A DNA stretch of 5,844 nucleotides from Chloroflexota bacterium (GTDB lineage: Bacteria > Chloroflexota > Limnocylindria > QHBO01). The notes under the pieces were generated by a model. That model worked only from the letters and a program-made list of their open reading frames with translations, did not search any database and was not told where the DNA came from. Location: assembly GCA_005879775.1 (NCBI GenBank), contig VBJX01000080.1, positions 1 to 5,844 of the forward strand, written 5' to 3'. The position numbers were made by a program, and so were the translations under genes. This document shows positions 1 through 4,995 of the stretch, one piece after another; the first letter of the stretch is position 1; each line of letters opens with the position of its first letter.

Positions 1-828
1 GATCGGCTCGGAGTCGGGCAGGCCGGAGATCGTGTCGCGCTTTCGCATCCACTCCACCGCGGCGTTCACGTCGAGCCCCGACGCCTTCCCCACCGCGTGG
101 CGGTCGTCGGCGATGGCGATCAGCATGGCACCGGCATCGGCCAGCTCCGTGGCCAGGATCGAGCCGACCCGTCCGAACCCCTGGATCGCAACCCGCGCCC
201 CCGAGAGCTGGATTCCACGGGCGGCGGCTGCCACGACGATACAGCGGAACGCTCCCCGGCTGGTCGATTCGCGGCGACCGCGGGTGCCACCGATCGCCAT
301 CGGCTTGCCCGTCACCACCCCGGCGACGGTATAGCCCTGGTGCATGCTGAAGGTGTCCATGATCCAGGCCATCGTCTGCGAGCCAGTATTGACGTCCGGG
401 GTCGGGATGTCCCGGTCCGGGCCGATGAGGACGCCGATCTCGGTCGCGTAGCGCCGGGTCAGCCCCTGTCGCTCGTCAGCGGAGAGACGACGGGGATTGA
501 CGATGACCCCGCCCATCGCCCCGCCGTACGGGATCTGGACCAGCGCGGCCTTCCAGGTGTTCAGCATGGCGTGGGCGCGCACCAGGTCCAGCGTCAGGTC
601 GCGGGTGAAGCGCACGCCGCCGGTGGCGGGGCCGCGGTTGAGGTTGTGATGCACCCGATAGCCGGTGAACACCTCGACCGAACCGTCATCCAGGGTGACC
701 GGAAAGTGGACCTCCAGCTCCCGCTTGGGCACGCGGAGGACGCGATGCATCCCGGGGTCGAGCCCCAGACGCTCGGCGGCGACGTCAAGCTCGCGCTGGG
801 CGGCCTGCCAGACGTTGTCGGGTGTCAT
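1..828 (-). CDS. Glu/Leu/Phe/Val dehydrogenase family protein (glutamate dehydrogenase-like), C-terminus outside window
   Basis: The 276 visible residues cover the family's N-terminal dimerisation/substrate domain and the start of the Rossmann domain; the rest lies beyond the left edge. Recognisable blocks are GYRVHHN (57-63), RGPATGGVRF (65-74), NTWKAA (90-95), IPYGGAMGGV (99-108), GPDRDIPTPDVNTG (136-149), the GKP/GG segment near 174-181, and the NAD(P) glycine motif GFGRVG (218-223). The family oxidatively deaminates an amino acid to its 2-oxoacid with NAD(P)+ in the cytoplasm. Aligned to clostridial GDH, K89 (binds the glutamate gamma-carboxylate) is T69, K113 is kept as K93, the catalytic K125 is M105, and the catalytic aspartate D165 is kept as D145. 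Ordinary glutamate dehydrogenase activity is therefore doubtful. It could be a non-catalytic regulatory subunit, as in the hetero-oligomeric Thermus enzyme, or a diverged enzyme. Start: ATG at 828 gives a compact family-like N-terminus. In-frame ATGs at 861 and 879 also exist, and none has a well-placed Shine-Dalgarno. The family call is secure; the function and start are not. Confidence 0.9.
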   Translation of the reverse strand, partial: MTPDNVWQAAQRELDVAAERLGLDPGMHRVLRVPKRELEVHFPVTLDDGSVEVFTGYRVHHNLNRGPATGGVRFTRDLTLDLVRAHAMLNTWKAALVQIPYGGAMGGVIVNPRRLSADERQGLTRRYATEIGVLIGPDRDIPTPDVNTGSQTMAWIMDTFSMHQGYTVAGVVTGKPMAIGGTRGRRESTSRGAFRCIVVAAAARGIQLSGARVAIQGFGRVGSILATELADAGAMLIAIADDRHAVGKASGLDVNAAVEWMRKRDTISGLPDSEPI

Positions 829-1012
829 GCGCGCACAGGCTAGCGAATCGGCGGTCGCCATAGCTCGCGCCGGCGGCATCTCACCGGCGGCGCAGGCCGG
901 ATCGCGCCCGAAAGTACCATTGCCGGTCCATCGCCTCCGCGGCACGGTTCGCGTGTCCATTTTCATCCGTTCCAGCCACCGAAAACAGGTCGTGGCGCAG
1001 GAGGCCGTCAGC
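829..1012. other. Divergent spacer between dehydrogenase gene and hypothetical gene
   Basis: The two flanking genes are transcribed away from each other, so both promoters should lie here. I could not pick out a convincing -35/-10 pair on either strand. The leftmost part may be coding if the dehydrogenase begins at the upstream in-frame ATGs (861 or 879). The only clear signal is the ribosome binding site at its right end. Confidence 0.5.
999..1004 (+). promoter_or_regulatory. Ribosome binding site AGGAGG
   Basis: A perfect AGGAGG lies 8 nt before the ATG at 1013. It decides the start of the downstream gene, because the same frame is open without a stop back to 665 and earlier ATGs would otherwise compete. 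Confidence 0.8.
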
Positions 1013-1867
1013 ATGGGGTCCAACGAGTCAGCGAAACCGCAGCAGGCTGCCGAATCGGCAGTCGACGAGGCGACCGTGGCGTCCCCGACGGCGTCGGGAG
1101 TCGGCATCGGGCGCCTGCGGCGCGTTCCGGCGGCGGGCGCGTTCGGCACCACCAACGAGCAGCTGCGCACCTGGCTGGCGGCCAACATGGACGCTGTCGG
1201 CGAGGTGACCGGCCACGGCTGGGCCCCCGCGGTCACCGACCGCTCGGCGAGCGGCGCACCCACCTCGCTGGTGGCCACTGCTCCCGAAGGACGCGCCGTG
1301 TTCGAGGCCGATCCGGCCGAGAGCACTTCGGACTCCCTTGGCCGGCTGATCACAGGCCTCGTCGAGAGCGGTTCGACGATGGCTGTCTGGCTTGCGGCCG
1401 AGCCGCGTCCCGAGCACCTTGCCGCCGTCGCCTGGCTGAACTCGTCGGGCGAGGCCGCCTTCTACCTGATCCAGCTCGAGGCCGTGCGCATCGACAACTC
1501 GATTCCTGCGCCGTGGATGACCCTGCTGGTTCGGCCCGGTCGCGACGGGGCCGAGGAGGAGGCAGCTTCGGCTGTGGCTCCTGCCAAGGCAGGCGCGCCC
1601 GCCCCGGTGCCGGCCGCCCAGCCGGTGGCCAAGGCGCCCGTCCCCTCGGAGCCGGGAGCGAATGCTGATAACGCGGCCAAGGATCCTTCCGCCACGACCG
1701 TGCTGGCTCCAGGCTCGGCAGGCGAGAGTGGTGAGGCGGGCGAAGAGAAGCCCGGGTCCAGCACCTTCGAGGAGCTGGTGGCAGACACCGGCCGGCGGGT
1801 CGATGACTGGCGCCGGATTGCCCTGGGCGCGGCCCGCGCGGCCGACGAGACCGGCGAGCGACACTAG
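1013..1867 (+). CDS. Hypothetical protein with degenerate NucS/RecB-like nuclease-fold pattern and Ala/Pro-rich tail
   Basis: This is a 284-residue soluble protein without signal peptide or membrane segment. Residues 47-66 (NEQLRTWLAANMDAVGEV) resemble the opening helix of NucS/RecB-like PD-(D/E)XK proteins (a LQ-W-I--NP-LLGE type pattern). Residues 84-100 would cover the active-site strands, and 124-176 resemble the later part (VWLAAEPRPEHLAAVAWLNS, then a QLEAVRI strand and SIPAPW...LLVRP), as in DUF4268-type nuclease relatives where a similar WLNEHT...ELWRIGDSPPAP segment occurs. At the catalytic positions I read S85 where an Asp is expected and E98-A-D100 where E-x-K is expected, so the fold would be catalytically dead. 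Residues 180-250 are an Ala/Pro/Gly/Glu-rich, probably disordered linker. Residues 251-284 (FEELVADTGRRVDDW onward) look like an amphipathic helix that could bind a partner. Start fixed by AGGAGG. The gene call is firm; the family is an inference from motif memory, and a simple uncharacterised protein is the alternative. Confidence 0.8.
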   Translation: MGSNESAKPQQAAESAVDEATVASPTASGVGIGRLRRVPAAGAFGTTNEQLRTWLAANMDAVGEVTGHGWAPAVTDRSASGAPTSLVATAPEGRAVFEADPAESTSDSLGRLITGLVESGSTMAVWLAAEPRPEHLAAVAWLNSSGEAAFYLIQLEAVRIDNSIPAPWMTLLVRPGRDGAEEEAASAVAPAKAGAPAPVPAAQPVAKAPVPSEPGANADNAAKDPSATTVLAPGSAGESGEAGEEKPGSSTFEELVADTGRRVDDWRRIALGAARAADETGERH

Positions 1868-1890
1868 ACCTCCTCATCCGACCAGCCTCA

Positions 1891-1922
1891 GGAGCGGCCG
1901 CGGCGTCTCGCCCGGCCGCTTC
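1891..1922 (+). terminator. Long GC-rich hairpin after the hypothetical gene, probable terminator
   Basis: The arms 1891-1900 and 1913-1922 pair over 10 bp with one G-U pair. After one bulged C, a further 4-bp stem (1902-1905 with 1909-1912) closes on a TCT loop. It starts 23 nt after the TAG at 1867. There is no clear T-run downstream (TCGCCATT), so it may be a weak intrinsic terminator or a 3'-end stabilising stem. Confidence 0.5.
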
Positions 1923-1952
1923 GCCATTCCCGGCTCGGCAGCCTGACGCCCA

Positions 1953-1969
1953 TTGCCCGATTCGGGCAA
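1953..1969. promoter_or_regulatory. Perfect 8-bp inverted repeat upstream of phosphotriesterase-family gene, possible operator
   Basis: TTGCCCGA and TCGGGCAA flank a single T, 80 nt before the ATG at 2050. The size and near-perfect dyad symmetry suit a dimeric repressor site, but it could also form an RNA hairpin. No family of regulator can be assigned from the sequence. Confidence 0.4.
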
Positions 1970-1970
1970 C

Positions 1971-1985
1971 ATGGACGATGTCCAT
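1971..1985. promoter_or_regulatory. Second inverted repeat, 6-bp arms, adjacent to the first
   Basis: ATGGAC and GTCCAT flank GAT, one base after the preceding palindrome. Two different perfect dyads side by side in a gene-free spacer suggest a regulatory region for the downstream gene, as DNA operator or leader RNA structure. The arms are not related in sequence to the first repeat. Confidence 0.35.
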
Positions 1986-2039
1986 CATCCCCGGCGTCGG
2001 CGGCACGCTCTGACCGCACCGACGCCCAACTGAAGATCC

Positions 2040-2044
2040 GGAGG
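2040..2044 (+). promoter_or_regulatory. Ribosome binding site GGAGG
   Basis: GGAGG lies 5 nt upstream of the ATG at 2050 and supports that start for the phosphotriesterase-family gene. Confidence 0.7.
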
Positions 2045-2049
2045 CAGCC

Positions 2050-2974
2050 ATGGCTCCCCGCGTCATGACCGTCAGCGGCCCGATTCCACCCGAGCGGGTC
2101 GGGTTCACGCTCCCTCACGAGCACACCGGGTTGCAGCTGTGGCACGTGCCGAATCGCTGGGATTACTTCGAGCTGACGCCCGATGAGCTGGCGATCGCCG
2201 ATGAGCTGCGCGACTTCCGCCGGCGTGGCGGCTCGACGCTCGTCGACCTGACGCTGCCAGGGGTCGGCCGCGACCCGGAGCGTCTTCGGCGCCTGGCCGG
2301 ACGCAGCGGGATCCAGGTGGTGATGGGTACTGGCTGGTTCACCGAGCCCTACTACCCGGCCGAGGCGCGCATCCAGCGGCGCAGCGTCGACGAGCTGGCT
2401 GCCGAGCTGATCGGCGAGTTCCGTGACGGGGTCGGGGAGACCGGCGTGCGCCCGGGGATCATCGGCGAGATCGGTGCCGAGAAGCCATGGGTCACCCCGG
2501 CCGAGGAGCGAGTCCACCGCGCCGCGGCGCGGGCGGCGCTCGACACCGGGATGGCGATCAGCACCCACGGGATCATGTCTGCGGTCGGGCTGGCGCAGCT
2601 GCGGCTGTTCGAGGAGGAGCAGGTCGACCCCGGACGAGTCGTTATCGGCCATGCTGATTCGTACCCGGTCCTCGACCCTCGATCGCGGCGCCAATCTGGA
2701 GTTCGATTTCCTCGGCCATCGCTTCGGGAGCGAGGAGGCGGCCGAGGCTCGCCTGGTCGAGCTGATCGTCGAGCTGCTGGAGCGCGGCTATGGCGGGCAG
2801 CTGCTGCTCAGCCAGGATGTTGCCCACAACAGCCACCTGAAGGCGAACGGCGGCTTTGGGTACACCTACCTGCAGCAGCACTTCCTGCCGACGTTGCGCA
2901 CCGCGGCCGTCGGCGAGGGGGAGATCGCCCAGATGACGATCGAGAACCCGCGCCGCATCCTCACCGTCGGCTAG
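2050..2974 (+). pseudogene. Phosphotriesterase-family metal hydrolase (Php-like), frameshifted near 2677
   Basis: The first frame (2050-2676, 209 residues) holds the N-terminal part of a PTE-family amidohydrolase-superfamily barrel. It contains H23-x-H25 in LPHEHTG, the bridging acid E140 in GIIGEIG, H173 in ISTHG and H201 in VIGHADS. The rest continues one frame on at 2678-2971 (98 residues): LDRGANLEFDFLGH, then the last metal ligand Asp in LLSQD (codon 2816-2818), the family motif SHLKANGG, and a normal end at TAG 2974. Against E. coli Php (GHCDLKDNLD, five residues, IDLG), five residues between LD and LDRG are missing and only one base stands in their place, so 14 nt appear deleted. Intact, it would be about 312 residues, usual for the family. 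These enzymes hydrolyse phosphotriesters, lactones or related esters; the substrate here is unknown. As written, translation stays open in the wrong frame to 3405 and loses the last ligand. All six expected ligands survive across the two frames, so this is a recent break or a sequence error. The PHP gene follows after 19 nt. Confidence 0.85.
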
Positions 2975-2993
2975 CGGAACGTGGGCAGGGGCG

Positions 2994-4025
2994 GTGGCTG
3001 AAGCCCGCGATCCGGTTCGCGATCTGCGGCGGATCGCCTTCCTGCTGGAGGCTGCCCAGGAGCCGATCTACCGCGTCCGCGCCTTCCGCAATGCCGCGTC
3101 AATGCTCCACGCGCTGCCGGCCGAGGAGCTCGAGGCGCACGTGCGCGGCGGCACCCTTCGGGAATTGCCGGGCGTGGGGGAAGTGCTGGAACGCACGATC
3201 GCCGAGTCGCTGCGCGGGGAGGAGCCGGTCTACCTGCGACGGCTCGAGGCCACCGGCGGAGGCGTGGTGGCCGAGCTCGGCGCCAAGCTGTGTGGCGCGC
3301 TTCGCGGCGACTGCCACGTCCATTCCGACTGGTCGGACGGCGGCTCCCCGATCCGGGAGATGGCCGAGACCGCCCGCGAGCTGGGCCACGGCTACATGGT
3401 CCTGACCGATCATTCCCCGATCCTCAAGGTGGCCAACGGGCTGAGCGCGACGCGGCTCGAGCAGGAGCTGGTCGAGGTGGCCAAGCTGAATGAGGATCTG
3501 GCGCCATTCAGGATCCTGACCGGGATTGAGGTCGACATCATGCCCGATGGCTCTCTGGACCAGGCCCCCGAGCTTCTCGATCGGCTGGACGTGGTGGTGG
3601 GAAGCGTCCATTCGGAGCTGCGCATGGCAGAGGGCCTGATGACCCGACGTTTGGTCACCGCCCTCGCCGATCCACTGCTGGACATCCTGGGCCACATGAC
3701 CGGTCGCATGGTGGTCGGGAAGCGGAAGCGCCCGCCGTCGTCGTTCAACGCGGAGATCGTCTTCGCAGCTGCGGCGCGCTTCGACAAGGCGATCGAGGTG
3801 AACTCGCGCCCCGAGCGGCTCGATCCGCCGAAGCGCCTCCTCCGTCTGGCGGTGGAGGCCGGCTGCCGGGTGGCCATTGACTCCGACGCCCACGCTCCCG
3901 GGCAGCTGGCGTGGCTTCCCTACGGATGCGATCGGGCGGCCGCCTGCGGCGTCGGCGTCGATGCGATCGTCAATGCCTGGGAGGCAGATCGGCTCCTGGC
4001 CTGGGCGTCCGGGCACGGGCGCTGA
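2994..4025 (+). CDS. HhH and PHP-domain metal-dependent phosphoesterase (PolX-like without polymerase core)
   Basis: This 343-residue protein starts with a PolX-type 8-kDa/helix-hairpin-helix region (about 5-85, with LPGVGE at 58-63), a DNA-contact motif. A PHP domain fills 103-335. The expected metal ligands are all visible: H108 and H110 (CHVHSD), D115 (SDG), H140 (LTDHS), E179 (TGIEVD), H206 (GSVHS), H234 (LGHMTG), D298 and H300 (DSDAH), a trinuclear-site pattern. In bacterial PolX the PHP domain gives 3'-5' exonuclease or phosphatase activity, but the palm/fingers polymerase region between HhH and PHP is absent here. It should therefore be a nuclease or phosphoesterase, perhaps in repair, not a polymerase. 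The compact HhH-PHP form is a known family type, so it is not evidence of truncation. Start is GTG at 2994 (AGGGG at 2987-2991, short 2-nt spacing); no better in-frame start is nearby. The 19-nt gap after the phosphotriesterase-family gene suggests one transcript. It is convergent with the next gene. Confidence 0.9.
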   Translation: MAEARDPVRDLRRIAFLLEAAQEPIYRVRAFRNAASMLHALPAEELEAHVRGGTLRELPGVGEVLERTIAESLRGEEPVYLRRLEATGGGVVAELGAKLCGALRGDCHVHSDWSDGGSPIREMAETARELGHGYMVLTDHSPILKVANGLSATRLEQELVEVAKLNEDLAPFRILTGIEVDIMPDGSLDQAPELLDRLDVVVGSVHSELRMAEGLMTRRLVTALADPLLDILGHMTGRMVVGKRKRPPSSFNAEIVFAAAARFDKAIEVNSRPERLDPPKRLLRLAVEAGCRVAIDSDAHAPGQLAWLPYGCDRAAACGVGVDAIVNAWEADRLLAWASGHGR

Positions 4026-4043
4026 CCCTCGGGGTGAGCCCGG

Positions 4044-4958
4044 TTATTCGGCGGCGACCTCTGGCTCTGCCAGGCCGATCCTGCGCGCGCGACGGACGAA
4101 CCGGGGTCGGTACTTCGGGTTCGATACGCGGGCGTTGACGGTCGCGGCATCCAGCGGACGCGCGCTGCGCGGTGCGTGGTAGCGACCGCGCTCGGCGATG
4201 GCGGTGGCCAGCTCGCTGGCGGTCTGCGGGCCGCGCTCGGCGATGACCGCGACGATCTCGTCGTGCAGGGCCACGCGGGTGCGGGCCCCAGTGGCGCGCG
4301 CTGCGCGCGAGCGCCGGGTGCGCCTGCTCGCCACCGCCTTGCCGGCATCCGCGGCGACCGCGGCGACCGCGGCGGCCTTCGGCGGGCGGCCCCGTCGACG
4401 CTTCGGTTCGGGGCCTGGAGCGGCACCCGCACCGTCAGCCGCGCTGGCGGCGGCCGCCGCGGAGCTCCGGCCGGCCGTCAGCTCGTCGACCCGCTGCGTC
4501 AGGGCGTCGATGCGGGCATTGACCGCCGCCAGCAGGTCCGCGCTCATCGCGGGTCCGGCGGCTGCCCCGGGCGCCGCACCGGAGCGGGCGGCGTCGAGCC
4601 GCTCCTCGACCCAGCGCGTCACCAGCTCGCCGGGTCGCAGTCCTGCCTCGGCGGCCAGCAGCTTCAGGGCGGCCAGGCGACGCGGATCAAGGCGAATCGA
4701 CATGCCGCCCTCGTCCGTGCCACGGGGGGCATACGTGCCTCCCGTCCGCGGTCGAGGAGGACCGCCGAACTCGGTGCGGTCACGTGGCGGGCGATCGCCG
4801 AAGTCGCGCGGGGCCCGATCTCCGTAGTCGCGCGGCGGGCGGGGCGGGCGGGCGGCTCGGTCGCCGAATGGGCGGTCTCCGGGACGTCCCGATCCTCCGG
4901 GTCGGCCGCCTCCAGGGCGCCGGTCCGGGCGTCGGTCGTATGGCATGGCGCGAACCAT
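4044..4958 (-). CDS. Arg/Gly-rich protein with AT-hook and probable winged-helix (HARE-HTH-like) C-terminus
   Basis: This 304-residue basic protein has no membrane segment or signal peptide. Residues 1-84 are low-complexity Arg/Gly/Pro/Asp with the 8-residue repeats RDYGDRAP and RDFGDRPP (43-58). Residues 86-123 (MSIRLDPRRLAALKLLAAEA, then a helix ending WVEERLDAA) resemble a ribbon-helix-helix unit. Residues 139-162 are heptad-like (VNARIDALTQRVDEL), a likely short coiled coil for oligomerisation. KRRRGRPPK (186-194) is a classical AT-hook. Residues 229-297 (LHDEIVAVIAERG, TASELATAIAERG, ATVNARVSNPKYRPRFVRR) resemble a HARE-HTH/winged helix. I infer a nucleoid-associated or transcription-related DNA-binding protein, possibly also RNA-binding through the RGG-like head. 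It is co-directional with the DUF2207-like gene upstream (37-nt gap holding a hairpin), and its stop lies 18 nt from the convergent PHP gene. ATG at 4958 is chosen, but ATG at 4946 is equally possible; neither has a clear Shine-Dalgarno. Confidence 0.8.
   Translation of the reverse strand: MVRAMPYDRRPDRRPGGGRPGGSGRPGDRPFGDRAARPPRPPRDYGDRAPRDFGDRPPRDRTEFGGPPRPRTGGTYAPRGTDEGGMSIRLDPRRLAALKLLAAEAGLRPGELVTRWVEERLDAARSGAAPGAAAGPAMSADLLAAVNARIDALTQRVDELTAGRSSAAAAASAADGAGAAPGPEPKRRRGRPPKAAAVAAVAADAGKAVASRRTRRSRAARATGARTRVALHDEIVAVIAERGPQTASELATAIAERGRYHAPRSARPLDAATVNARVSNPKYRPRFVRRARRIGLAEPEVAAE
4351..4377. repeat. Three 9-bp tandem units within the DNA-binding protein gene
   Basis: GCGGCGACC occurs twice and is followed by GCGGCGGCC. 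On the minus strand the units encode the Ala/Val spacer after the AT-hook. It is a low-complexity coding repeat prone to slippage in whole codons. Confidence 0.6.
4793..4835. repeat. Two 24-bp-period imperfect repeats encoding GDR-type octapeptides
   Basis: Units at 4793-4811 and 4817-4835 match at 17 of 19 bases, starting GATC and ending AGTCGCGCGG. They encode the RDYGDRAP/RDFGDRPP pair in the Arg/Gly-rich head. A weaker third FGDR copy is encoded to the right, around 4857-4868. Confidence 0.6.
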
Positions 4959-4962
4959 AGCC

Positions 4963-4984
4963 GCTGGCGCCCGGCAGCGCCAGC
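4963..4984 (-). terminator. Perfect 8-bp hairpin between DUF2207-like gene and DNA-binding gene
   Basis: GCTGGCGC and GCGCCAGC enclose a 6-nt loop inside the 37-nt gap between the two minus-strand genes. It lies 11 nt past the stop of the upstream gene and 4 nt before the ATG at 4958. There is no T-run on the minus strand, so it may be a partial terminator, an RNA processing point, or a stem that controls initiation of the downstream gene. Confidence 0.4.
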
Positions 4985-4995
4985 CTCCGAACGGG

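Noticed and set aside
97..843. 248-residue plus-strand open frame opposite the dehydrogenase gene
   Set aside because: It is antisense to a clearly conserved protein and shows no family pattern; long open antisense frames are expected at this GC content.
1028..1864. 278-residue minus-strand open frame opposite the hypothetical gene
   Set aside because: The plus strand has a perfect ribosome binding site and a plausible fold; the antisense product is Arg/Gly/His-rich with no recognisable motif.
1350..2108. 252-residue minus-strand open frame spanning the hypothetical gene end and spacer
   Set aside because: It is Arg/Pro/Ser-rich with no domain pattern, and it overlaps the terminator-like hairpin and both palindromes.
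2668..2690. Programmed +1 frameshift in the phosphotriesterase-family gene
   Set aside because: No slippery codon followed by a stop or stimulatory element is visible, and skipping one base would still leave five family residues missing, so deletion or sequence error fits better.
2677..3405. Continuation of the first phosphotriesterase-family frame as a 451-residue fusion reaching into the PHP gene
   Set aside because: After 2676 the translation has no family features and overlaps two real reading frames; it is open only because stops are rare in GC-rich DNA.
3099..4016. 305-residue minus-strand open frame opposite the PHP gene
   Set aside because: The plus strand carries every PHP metal ligand in order; the antisense frame is His/Gly/Arg-rich without motifs.
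1013..4025. Anti-phage defence island built from the nuclease-like protein, PTE-family enzyme and PHP protein
   Set aside because: The genes are separated by a terminator-like hairpin, PHP and PTE proteins of this type are ordinary chromosomal genes, and no mobile element or known defence partner is present.
4025..4035. Short ACCC/GGGT stem between the convergent genes
   Set aside because: Four base pairs with a 3-nt loop is too weak to call a terminator.
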